Part shown: one piece after another, positions 37,560 to 47,263 of the stretch | Position numbering within the stretch: position 1 is the first letter of the stretch | Layout of the letters: the number at the start of each line of letters is the position of its first letter | NCBI GenBank assembly: GCA_035578155.1 | Contig: JAPWDM010000005.1 | Location: 37,410,108 to 37,474,107 of the forward strand | DNA from: Brachynemurus nebulosus | Taxonomy: Eukaryota; Arthropoda; Insecta; Neuroptera; Myrmeleontidae | Reading direction: 5' to 3' | Length of the DNA: 64,000 bases | The notes under the pieces: generated by a model | What the model was told of the DNA's origin: nothing | Database searches by the model: none | The model's input: only the letters and a program-made list of their open reading frames with translations | Translations under genes and position numbers: made by a program

Positions 37560-37726
37560 CATTTTTTGCATGTACATTCCTTTACCACTAACTTCTAACC
37601 TGTCATAATCTATCGATATTATGCTTCTTGGTAACATATCATTTTGGATTAAAATGCGGAGTCCATCTGGTCCAAAAACAGCTTTAATTAATATATCGTA
37701 TGAGGTATTATTTGAACGAGCTACCT
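37560..37726 (-). CDS. Orphan exon of an unrecognised gene
   Basis: On the minus strand, an acceptor (GAATTCTTAG) opens a 167-nt segment, two bases plus 55 sense codons, ending at a strong donor ATG|GTAAGTATG. The peptide is protein-like: SYDILIKAVFGPDGLRILI, then RSIISIDYDRLEVSGKGMYM. I do not recognise a family. The hAT-like cluster has inserted a few bases after this donor, its duplicated 8-mer overlapping the donor tail. Downstream exons are not identified; a candidate terminal exon lies near 34990-35145. The segment could equally be a fragment of a decayed gene. Confidence 0.4.
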
Positions 37727-37739
37727 CTAAGAATTCCAA

Positions 37740-38313
37740 AAATATCTTTTTTTATAATTTTTGGTCCAGTGGTTTTAGTGATATAGCTCAAAATTTGTAA
37801 AAATGGTCACCCCCTGATCTTCTAGGTTTCTAAAGCTAAAATTTTGATTTTAATAGGGTTAGTAGATATTGAGTTATAGATTATCGGAAAGTTAACGACG
37901 TTTTTCGACAGTGTAAGCCACTCGCGTAAGTGTAAGTTTACGCCGTAGACTTACACTGACACAAGCGTAAGACTACGCCGTTGGTACTCAACGGCCCCTA
38001 AATTTACCTTAGACGAAAAAAAGCTCTTAGATTTTTTCATTTCTCACCGGTTAGCGATACCAAATCCGTTCATTAGCCTCAGTTTAAAGGTCCTTGTTAA
38101 CATTTAGCTTTAGAAGCACTTTCCCTAACTCTTAGACCTATTTGTGACAAGTGTTAGTTCATGTACTTTGACTAAACAATAATCAACTAAGATTACACAT
38201 GTATTATATGTATGTATAAATAAATAAAAGTACCTATAGTGGTTACAATTAAATGGAAAAAATTATTATTAACATTTGTTTTAATCATGCAATAGTGGCG
38301 TTTTAGTTTAACA
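37740..38313. other. Stretch between orphan exon and small ORF
   Basis: It contains an imperfect inverted segment near 37915-37985 (GTGTAAGTTTACGCC and GTAGACTTACACTG, plus CAAGCGTAAGACTACG), probably an old element. No gene seen. Confidence 0.5.
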
Positions 38314-38541
38314 ATGCAATACAAAACTGACGAATGTGATGATACTCTTCGTCGTCTCTTCACCTATACCAACTATTTTCATAATGATGTCAAGGGTACC
38401 ACTTTTATTATTACATTTCTTATATACCTATTTACTGTTTTCACATTGATGTTGGCATTAATGAGCACAGTATTATATATAGGTACTACGAATATTCACT
38501 TAAGAATCAGAACGTTAGATAAAATTTTATGTAAAATGTAA
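38314..38541 (+). CDS. Small putative membrane protein, 75 residues
   Basis: ATG to TAA frame of 75 codons. A charged, acidic N-terminus (KTDECDDTLRRLF) is followed by a hydrophobic stretch of about 30 residues (TFIITFLIYLFTVFTLMLAL) and a basic C-terminus (RIRTLDKILCKM), giving one or two membrane passes. A splice-acceptor-like GGCGTTTTAG lies 9 bp upstream of the ATG, so it may be a downstream exon or have a 5' UTR intron. No family recognised and chance cannot be excluded in such AT-rich DNA. Confidence 0.3.
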   Translation: MQYKTDECDDTLRRLFTYTNYFHNDVKGTTFIITFLIYLFTVFTLMLALMSTVLYIGTTNIHLRIRTLDKILCKM

Positions 38542-38879
38542 ACCTATATGCATATTATGAAATTCCGTGCTGTACAAGTGTTTAAAAATAATAAAATCAT
38601 AATGAAGCTGTGATATTCGTGACACGAATTAGTTGTAAAAAAAATGCTTTAAGTGCTTTTGTTTCTTAAGTTTAGTCAGTACGTACATCGTTTTCCTAAT
38701 TGTAAGTTAACAAATGTTCATAATTTCATTCAACATTTGCATGGAACATATTTGGTCTGAATAGAAAAACTTTTCATTTTCTTAGTCAGAATGTTAGGAA
38801 TGTTAGGATCAAATTATAACACATTTTCTTAGTCACGGCTGATTGTTAATTGAATGATTTTCTTAAATGTTTTTCTTAC

Positions 38880-39066
38880 CAGGACCAGATTAGCCAACAG
38901 GCCAACCTAGGCCATGGCCTAGGGGTCATTTTTTTTGCTCCAGTTACTTTTTTTAAGAGAAAGTTTAAAAAAAAATAGGAAAAGTTAAGATTTTCTTTTT
39001 AAGCAAAAGGTAGGGGCGGCATTTTTCACGGTGCCTAGGGGGGCACTCAGAGTTAATCCGGCCCTG
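38880..39066. mobile_element. hAT MITE, 187 bp, perfect 8-bp duplication
   Basis: It begins CAGGACCAGATTA and ends with the complement-type TAATCCGGCCCTG, a hAT-style terminus. TTTCTTAC occurs immediately outside both ends (38872-38879 and 39067-39074). The interior contains inverted CCTAGG(C/G) blocks. Non-coding. Confidence 0.8.
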
Positions 39067-39480
39067 TTTCTTACTATTACAATAGATTATCCCACAGGGC
39101 TTAATTTCGAAAATTTTAGGTAGTGAAACGCTGTTTTTGAAATTTTGAAAAATTTTGCCCTCGAAAATTGGACGGGTGACCTTTTTTTTGCTCGTCAATT
39201 AATTTTATACTACTTTCGGAATCGTCGTAACCTACCCGAATCCACCTGGCAGCAAAAAAAGTCTCCTCTAGTCTAATTTTAGGCGATAAATTTTTCAAAA
39301 TTTCACATATCACACCATTCTCACAAAAAATATAAATCCCTGCAAAGTGGAACGCCATTGCTGGAAAATCCCTACAAGATAGAACACCGCTGGGAGGTAG
39401 TGGAGCACCATCCCACCGCATTCCCCCCGAAATTAAGCCCTAAATTATTCACGGAATATGATACATAACATGTCAAAATA
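39067..39480. other. Repeat-like stretch
   Basis: Overlapping minus-strand open frames (100 and 77 codons) carry no domain I recognise. The sequence is GC-richer than its surroundings, with several TTTTGAAATTTTGAAAAATTT runs, and is most likely old repeat DNA. Confidence 0.4.
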
Positions 39481-39482
39481 TA

Positions 39483-39951
39483 CAGTACACTCCCGATTAT
39501 CCGCGAGCGGATTATCCGCGGTGCGGATTATCCGCGCGTGCTACGGAAACCAAGAAAATAAGTATTTATAAAAAAAAGGACTGAACTGACAAGTTTATTG
39601 AGTACAAAACGTGCGCAGGCCTTGAGTACAAAACGTGCGAACTCGCGCAGTAGGCTGGCGCACAAACTTATGCTACGCAAAATTCAATCGCGGATTAAGA
39701 AAAAATGTTTCCAAAGCAAGAAACAGAAACAAGTGACCGATTTTTTTAAGAGGTTGTAATTAGTATTTATGTTTACATTGTATTTTACGTCTTAATGTAT
39801 AGTAGACTGTATTAAATAGATTGTTTTTTATGTTAAAATAGTTTTTCTCTTTTGTTCTCCCCCATTTTCGGTATTTTTACGGATTATCCGCGATTTTCGT
39901 TATCCGCGGTAGTCGCGCCACCCAATTCCGCGGAAAATCGGGAGTTTACTG
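39483..39951 (+). mobile_element. Tigger/pogo-like deletion derivative, 469 bp
   Basis: Termini CAGTACACTCCCGATTATCC and the complement of GGAAAATCGGGAGTTTACTG are inverted and bounded by TA on both sides (39481-39482, 39952-39953). Repeated GGATTATCCGCG units follow the left end and precede the right end. The interior keeps the 3' end of a transposase (39663-39759). These are pogo/Tigger features within the Tc1/mariner superfamily. Confidence 0.85.
39663..39759 (+). pseudogene. Tigger transposase C-terminus (remnant)
   Basis: The frame ends KKQKQVTDFFKRL then TAA. The short basic segment followed by (I/V)TDFF near the stop is typical of the C-terminus of Tigger/pogo transposases and looks like a PCNA-binding (PIP-box-like) tail. 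Everything upstream (DNA-binding and DDE domains) is deleted. Confidence 0.6.
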
Positions 39952-40331
39952 TATATGAAAAAATGAATAAATAAAATAATTCTTTAATCCAGCGTTTCAT
40001 AAACTTTTTTCATTCATGACGTCGTTTCTCATCACGAGATTTTTCACAATCCGATATTAACAATGAAATAAAGCACTAAGTAGATAATAAATAAATCATT
40101 CATTTTTTTTTTTTGTTGACCCCATTTGAAATCACGATCAGTAGTTTAATCTATTGGATATGTTTGGAATTTTGATTAATCCAGTAATAACACAATAATT
40201 AAGTTGCTGCTTCAAACTAGATTTATATACTCCTTATATTTTTTATTATATAAAAGCTACTATAGGTTGTTCCTGTTTAATATTAATAGATTTGAGCGTT
40301 ACTTTATGGTATTCCATATTTGTAAATAATA

Positions 40332-40519
40332 AACAAATATTTTACTTTGCAAAATACCATTTTTATTTTTGAAACTGTGACAATATTGTTTCGAACCGTT
40401 AGTTCATTTTCAAACAGAATCTGAAAACAGAGTTGGAAAATGAACTAACGGTTCGAAACAATATTGTCACAGTTTCAAAAATAAAAGTGGTATTTTGCAA
40501 AGTAAAATATTTGTTCCTG
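40332..40519. repeat. Near-perfect hairpin, about 85-bp arms
   Basis: About 40332-40420 and 40434-40519 are inverted with at most a few mismatches (GAACCGTTAGTTCATTTTC paired with GAAAATGAACTAACGGTTC, and TGACAATATTGTTTCG with its complement). The loop is about 14 nt. The high identity indicates recent origin. No TSD identified. Confidence 0.85.
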
Positions 40520-40604
40520 TTTACCTATATCGGTCCGGACGTCCGTGGTCGAAAACCGGTCACAATCCGATAATCAGACTGAAAGCGAGCCGCATATTGC
40601 ATTT

Positions 40605-40608
<4 letters not shown>

Positions 40609-40693
<85 letters not shown>
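40609..40693. repeat. (TA)n microsatellite
   Basis: About 85 bp of pure TA repeat, about 90 bp beyond the hairpin; not embedded in the interspersed repeat body. Confidence 0.96.
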
Positions 40694-40696
<3 letters not shown>

Positions 40697-41944
40697 TGCT
40701 CCCTTAACACTCGTAATGATTTTTACAATAAAATTGTGTTACACTGAGAAACCGATCTGATAAACCGGAGTGCCTGCAACATTATATGGAAATTATGCAT
40801 GAAACGAAACTTTTTGTGACCGATGTGCAGGGTCTGGGGTATTTAGTCCAGTACGTCTTAAACTTTTTGGCCTGCAACCCCCCCCCTTGTAATTAAAAAC
40901 TTGAAAGGAACTACCAAATGTGTAAAAAATTGGTATGTGAACTGTAGTAAATTGTCTCTGTTATCCCCACTTTGAGAATCACTAGTCTAGGCAATGATAT
41001 TTACCTGTTGCATTCTGACCGAACATTCTAATCGATAAAACAAGATAGGTATGCACTAGCATAGGCGGGATTTCAAGAAAAATATTGGGGGGAGGGAATA
41101 TATTTAATATAAAAACCACCTTGGAAAATTCTTAGAATAGCAAACCAGTTCAGGTCGACAAATGCTTGATTTAATTTCTGCATCCTCACCCCTTTTCTTC
41201 TGCCATATCATTTTAATAAATATTGTTCAATTTTTTAATTTTTTACCCTAACGAATATTGGGGGGAGCAGTTATGCCACTTGCCCCCCCCCTAAATCACA
41301 CCTATATACACTAATAAATACAATCACAATAATATTTGCATCTTCAGATTACCGGATCGACGCCCGAGACGGTAAGAATCAGAATGTATGCGATCAGATA
41401 TCTGTAGCCAGGTGAATACTGTTATTTCCTTGCTTATAATTCCTTCATATTCAGGAAAATTACCGAAGTATTTTTGTAATTTTCATTTTGTGACACCATT
41501 TTCCTCGATCGTGTTGTACTGGTCTTTCTATTATACACCTTAGAAAATATTCCTATATTATTCATACAATAAATATTCAACAAGAAAGTAAATTTGTATA
41601 AAAAGATATTTACCAAATAAAAATATGTTAGTAAATTGTTAATTTGAATTTTATTTTACTTGATAAAAAAGGCAAACAATTGCAATATACCTACATATTG
41701 TATTCATGTGACATAATAATAATGAAATGAGTGTTACGATTATGTGATGCGATATGGGATGATTGGATCTGAAATTAGATTAAGTTGACGGTCATACGGT
41801 CACCGTCCAAATATTACTACAATGAAATTGTTTATTTTTAGTCATTACATTACTTATTTGCGGTTAGACTTTAGTTACTAAACAAACATTTCACTGTACT
41901 AACTCGTTAGTAGTTCTTGGACAATCATTTGACAAAATTATTTT
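40694..41944. other. Intergenic stretch upstream of Adk1
   Basis: AT-rich with C-runs (for example at 40878 and 41282) in sequence that looks like old repeat. No gene seen. The last 100 bp contain the Adk1 promoter region. Confidence 0.5.
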
Positions 41945-41950
41945 TCAGTG
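41945..41950 (+). promoter_or_regulatory. Candidate initiator (TCAGTG) of Adk1
   Basis: TCAGTG matches the arthropod initiator consensus and lies about 33 bp before the Adk1 ATG. The same bases follow a pyrimidine run and could instead be a splice acceptor (TTTTTCAG) of a 5' UTR exon. Sequence alone does not decide. Confidence 0.35.
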
Positions 41951-41982
41951 TCGGTTCTAATTAATTCAACAAATCGGCCACT

Positions 41983-44196
41983 ATGTCAGCGGTAAGTCGA
42001 CAATGAAATTTTTTATTTACTTGTGTTGTCTTATAATTGTTAACTAAAAATAACAGTTATATAGAGTCATCGCAATTAATTTAAAATGGGTTGCCTAGGA
42101 AGGAATATTTTGTCAGTTCTTGTGATAATACACAAAGTATTCCAGACTGAAAAAACTTTTTAAAATGAAACTACCAGTAAAAGTTAATTTTGGTGCAGTG
42201 GTTTTAAAAAAAAACTGATAAGAATATATATAAAACTTTTAGGTAGTATAAATCCGAGAAAAATTAAGGAAATTTTATCAAGTTTCATAAAATTCTAATT
42301 ATTATTATTAATCATTTTTCGTTAATTTACAAACTTGTTCGGTACGGCATTAAGAAGAGTCTTTAAAATATTTTGTTCTTTTTTTTTCTTTACTAAATCT
42401 TAGAACACGAGTTATTTTGAGTAGTTGTTACATAAAAAATCGAAAATACTTTCATAATTTTCAATAGAGATCTAGGCAACCCAAAAACTTTCCGAAAAAT
42501 AAATAAATAATAAATAAAAATGGCTGTAAAATCCATTAAAAAATGCAAATGTGAAAATAAAAACCAATTATTTGTAAGTTTTTTAGTGTCATTAAATTCG
42601 TTGTTTAAATTCAATGAACTGTAACAATTACGTAATACTAAAAAGAGAAATTTCAAAAAAAATTCAACTACCTAGGTATTTTTATAGTCACTTAATAAAA
42701 ACTAATAAATTACAATTCTAAATTTGCATTAAAAAGTTTTAAAATGTCAAAATAAAAATACAATTTCGGCAGTAGTCCAATTTACGTGACTCATCCGATT
42801 TTGATGAAATTTTGTATATAACTTAAAGTTGATGTCTTGAGAGTCCTAAAAAAAAATTCGTACTCATTTTTGTCGATGGCGCTATCTACAAGTAAAAAAT
42901 GCTACGAAAGAACAATTTTCTAGTATAAGTGAGCTTTGAGTTTTTGGAAAATTTTTACTTTCCTGTATTGAATATGATCCGAAAACTATGTAGGTATATG
43001 AATATAATAATTCTCGGGAACCCTTAATTTTTATTAAAATCATAATATATATATTAAATATTGAACCCACATCTTAAAATTGTTCTGAAATTGCACTTCC
43101 TGTGTGGATTCCAGAACAATTTTGAGTAAAAAACTTTTTTAACACGGATTATCTCTCTAATGTCACTACTTAACGTTTCAAGAAGTGACTTTTGTTTTCA
43201 AGGATAACTTTCTAAAATTTTAGCTCAGTCGGGTGACGGCAGTTTTCCGAAATCCTACCTCTTTTTTATTTATAGATGATGCCATCAACAAAAATAAAAA
43301 TGACTATGATTTTCTTCCTTAAGATATCATACATTTGCAGAGATATTCAAATACTATCATATAAAAGAAAAGAAAATTTCATCAAAATCAAACATGTCAT
43401 CTAAACTGGACCCAAATTTATTTAAAACCAAATAAAAATAGGTGACTTTAAAAATTTGAAATAGGTATTTCAAAATGTAATTGCTTTTTAAAAACAATAT
43501 ATCTTTATTTTTAATAGGGTGAAGACGATTTCGCCAAATTAAAAGAATCCGGTTTACCAATTATATGGGTGCTAGGTGGCCCCGGATCCGGTAAAGGGAC
43601 ACAATGTGATAAAATTGTGGCTAAGTATGGTTTCGCTCATATATCAACCGGTGATCTATTACGTGACGAGGTCAAAAAGGGTAGCGAACGCGGTAAAGAG
43701 CTACAAGCCATCATGACCGAGGGTAAACTTGTACCTATGTCTGTCGTTTTGGACTTACTAAAACAAGCGATGGTAGCCGCGATGAAAGAGAAAAAGAATG
43801 GTTTCCTAATCGATGGATATCCACGGGAAAAAGAACAGGCGTTAGCGTTTGAAAAGGAAATAGCACCCGTGACTGTTATTATATATTTCGAATGTAAGGA
43901 AGAAACACTGAAAGAACGGTTGTTGAATAGAGGGAAGACTTCTGGTCGTGCTGACGACAATGAAGAGACCATTAAGCAACGTATCAAAACGTTCCTTGAT
44001 AATAATGCACTTATTCTTCAAGAATTTCCAAATAAATTAAAATCGGTGAGGTCTTTTGCAAACAAAGTTTAATTTACCACCTTTTATCAGTTTTATTAAT
44101 GATTTCTTTTGTTTTCAGATTAACGCTGAGCGTGAAATTGACGTAATATTCAAAGAAGTCGAAGAAATTATAGACGGAGTAACTAAAAAATCGTAA
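41983..44196 (+). CDS. Adk1: Adenylate kinase 1 (cytosolic, short-LID)
   Basis: Three exons: 41983-41991 (only Met-Ser-Ala), 43518-44045 and 44119-44196, giving 204 residues, close to the usual AK1 length. It catalyses ATP + AMP = 2 ADP in the cytosol. Motifs in order: P-loop [13 protein letters not shown] (about residues 21-33), [12 protein letters not shown] with the AMP-site threonine and arginine, [32 protein letters not shown] with the LID arginines, and KQRIKTF. The short LID without a zinc-ribbon insert marks the AK1 subfamily. The start is fixed by the three-codon first exon, phase 0 into exon 2, followed by GEDDFAKLK. All catalytic residues look intact. It is the second adenylate kinase-family gene on this strand, 13 kb after the degenerate tandem one. 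Confidence 0.96.
42760..43440. repeat. Diverged inverted repeat in Adk1 intron 1
   Basis: GATTTTGATGAAATTTT near 42796 is mirrored by AAAATTTCATCAAAATC near 43373, and CATTTTTGTCGATGGCGCTA near 42865 is loosely mirrored near 43275. Arms of about 200 bp with many mismatches suggest an old foldback. It partly explains the 1.5-kb intron. Confidence 0.4.
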
Positions 44197-44410
44197 TTCG
44201 AATATTTCAAGTACAAATTGTAAATACTTGCTGAACCAGGCTTTAATTTATTGTTATATGTTTATTAAAAATAGAAGTTTATGTCAAAGAAAAAATAATG
44301 ATAAAGTTGATAAAAGTCTTTCAAAAATTTACGTAAAACAATTGTTACATTATAAAGCAAATTAATGCCACATAATTATATTTTTTCTATTATTTAAAAA
44401 TCATAATAAT

Positions 44411-44476
44411 AATAATAATAAAGAAAATTTCATCCTCTTGTACAGTCCCCTGCCTTATGTTATATTTTAAAATAAA
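44411..44476 (+). terminator. Candidate polyadenylation signals of Adk1
   Basis: AATAAAG ends a run of AAT repeats near 44415-44421 and AATAAATAAA follows near 44470. Either could serve, giving a 3' UTR of about 240-300 nt. Confidence 0.45.
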
Positions 44477-44710
44477 TAAATTTTATTTAAAATTTTTTAT
44501 AGAATTAAAAGAAACTTTTTTTCATCTCAACAGCAACCAGATATTTTTATAACGTTCGTAGTTAGAAGAGAGTGTCGTTAGAAGTAAATTCGTACGATTA
44601 TGATTATAGATTTTTGGAATTTGATCTTGAGTCGTTCTAAAAATATTAAAAAAGGGTAAGTTTCCTCGCGAACTATAAGCTAGGGGTTCTCTTAAAATAA
44701 CAATTACCAA

Positions 44711-44712
<2 letters not shown>

Positions 44713-44780
<68 letters not shown>
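44713..44780. repeat. (TA)n microsatellite
   Basis: About 68 bp of TA repeat in the spacer between convergent genes. Confidence 0.96.
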
Positions 44781-44783
<3 letters not shown>

Positions 44784-44868
44784 AATTTGTACAGGATTTA
44801 TTATATACACAGGGAAATTAAATTTGGCGAACATGCCATTTTTGGGTGATCGTTTTATATATTTAAAT

Positions 44869-44874
44869 TTTATT
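44869..44874 (-). terminator. Polyadenylation signal of the lectin gene
   Basis: AATAAA on the minus strand, 27 bp beyond the stop codon at 44901-44903. Confidence 0.6.
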
Positions 44875-44900
44875 TAAAAAGTAATTATATGTAATACAAT

Positions 44901-45823
44901 TTAATTACATCCTGAATCTGGAAAAGTGACATTTTCCTCATTTAGTGGTCCACCCGGATACAATTCACAGACGAAAGGCAATTTTTTTTCACATTTCACA
45001 GCATGCCACATTCGATTCACATCCATTGCGACACATGTATGATTTTTCCTGGTAGGTATAGGATTTGACGGTGCCCAAGCACGATACGAAAAACAACTTA
45101 ACGGTTCACCCAGAAGCGTTTCAAAATTGCCAGTATTATTCACATCTTGTAAGCCAACATACACTAACTTCCTCAATAATCCTGGACCACTAAAAAATTG
45201 CTTAATCAAACCCGCGATAGCATTTGTACGACTCTCGGATAGGATATGAGCTAAATCGCCTGATTCTTCCTGACACTTTTCCATGGCTTCAGAAAAGTTG
45301 GCACGTTTCTTATGGACGTTAAAGAGACCAACACTTGGAACGCAAGTAAAATTTAAATTTGCTACAAGAAACAATAAATTTTAGTACAATCCAATCCTAA
45401 AATTATCTCGTACTTACGCAAAGGATCACTGTAGAAACTATAATAATCGTAATCCGAATCATCAATCAGTGTCGTAAAATTCTCATATTCAGGACAATCG
45501 AGAACTTGACACGTGGATTCTTCCTCAAAATCGTACGTGTCATCTTCCAAGAGTTTTTCACTGCTATCGAATTTTCGAAAATTAAACGCTAGACCTCTTT
45601 TTTGTATAGTGTATTCTTTACATTTTTCCAGATTACGTTGATGCCCGTGTGCAATAATCACTGCCTGTGATTTGTAGCACTGACCAATTAAATAAAAATC
45701 TGGATCGGGACTATGAATTCGGGAACATTGCATCAACGTTTCGATCAAGGAAATTAAAATGCCAAATATAATGTACAGCATAAAAATTAGAAAAATTGTG
45801 TAATTTATAACTTTAATAAGCAT
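44901..45823 (-). CDS. C-type lectin-domain protein with N-terminal hydrophobic segment
   Basis: Two exons, 45823-45418 and 45361-44901, separated by a 56-nt intron in phase 1: 288 residues. The first ATG in frame is at 45823; it starts a hydrophobic stretch (MLIKVINYTIFLIFMLYII onwards) that is a signal peptide or signal anchor. A middle region with acidic, tyrosine-rich sequence (DSDYDYYSFYSD) and four or more cysteines follows. The C-terminal half (about residues 145-280) is the C-type lectin fold: FSEAMEKCQEESGDLAHI, VYVGLQD in place of WIGL, CVAMDVNRMW and KLPFVCE. The EPN/QPD and WND calcium-sugar motifs are absent (APSNPI and WHAVK at those places), so classical sugar binding is doubtful. 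Exact orthologue not recognised. Convergent with Adk1. Confidence 0.88.
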
Positions 45824-47263
45824 TATAAATAACAAAGTAATAGATCTGTATTCCAATTCGATAAATTAATAGTAATACCTTTTTAATTTTGAATAGTAAC
45901 TAAACTAAAAGTTATTTTTATTATCAGAATATTGATAAAATTTTGAACTGACAATGAAATTGATGTCGGAAATATCAATCAGTACGTAAAAATTACTTTT
46001 AATTTAACAATAATTAAGAAAAACTCGTCAAGTGCAAACTGTACTTGCGCAAATAGTGTTCCGTACAATCAATGATTTTAATAGATTTGATATAATAGCA
46101 TATGAAAGTGAATAAACTATTTTTCTTGACTAATACATATTGTTCAGAAAATAATTCATAATTTTCTATTTTAAAACGAGCGTATCTTTCTTTATATTGG
46201 TATGTTTACACTTACCAGATAGAAACAGTGATACAATTAGTAATTACTGAATGTACCAACGCGTCTCACTGTTTTTCTTTCAATACATAATTATAATATT
46301 ATTGTCAATTTCTCTGCAAACATTGGATTCTTGGATCTATTATCTTTATGAAAACACTAACAAAATTTTACAAAATTAATATTAGAATAGAGATTGTAAT
46401 GAATATTTTTCGTGTACAAATTTATCAATTTCCTTCCTTTTTCTTTAATTTTTAAAACACATTTTCTAAAAAAAATTACCAAAATACCCGTTTAACATAA
46501 CACTAATATCATTATTGATTACCTTAGTTTGATCAAAGCAAAATTCTTCTTCTTCAAAATATTCTTCTTCTGTATAAGGAAGTTATATAAGAAAATTCAC
46601 TCCTGATAACTTTCCTTCAATCTACACCTCATTCTTAATGTTCATCATTTTTGTTCGAATTTTTCTGAGCGATCCTTCTAGTGATAAGCGTCTAAGACAG
46701 CAATTTTTAAGCGTTTCTATCTCCCTCCCCCCAAAAAAATGAACAAAAAATTCATTACACGTATATATTGTGTTGAATTTGTGCTTCAATAAGCTTTCCT
46801 TTACTACCCTACCCTACCTGATGCTTCGGGGGGAAATTTTTTCCCCACTTTTCGGGTTACTATGCTGTCTGTGTTGAATTTAAAATTTTACATCGAATAG
46901 CTTCAGAAAAAATCGCCTGTAACAAACGGACGGACACTGACGTGATTGCGTAAATATTCCGTTTTACCAGTTTTGGTACAGGTCACTAACAATAATTTAT
47001 TATATGACAGAGAATTTTTTGGCTGTAAAATTTGTTAATTCTGGTCTTAGAAATGTTATAGTTAATCATAGGTTTTTTATGTTACTTTTATTTTTACCAA
47101 AATTCACCAAAAATCGGATTCTAAAGTTGGTATAAATTCCATATCTAAACAGATTTCAAACAAAAAAATTTTTTTGAAAAAAGGTTAATAACAGTGATGA
47201 TAAAAAATAAAAGTTCAAGTATCAAAACTTTAATTAAAAAATATAATATAATATATTTAAATT
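45824..47263. other. Intergenic stretch between lectin gene and BBS5
   Basis: AT-rich. One small GC-richer hairpin GGGGGGAAATTTTTTCCCC near 46830. It should contain the lectin-gene promoter and the BBS5 3' end; no motif stands out. Confidence 0.5.

Larger units (their letters stand above)
44477..44900. other. Spacer between convergent Adk1 and lectin genes
   Basis: It contains the TA tract at 44713-44780 and, on the minus strand, the lectin-gene AATAAA at 44869-44874. No further gene. Confidence 0.6.

Noticed and set aside
39116..39421. 101-codon minus-strand frame, overlapping a 77-codon one
   Set aside because: Two overlapping frames in repeat-like DNA with no family signature.
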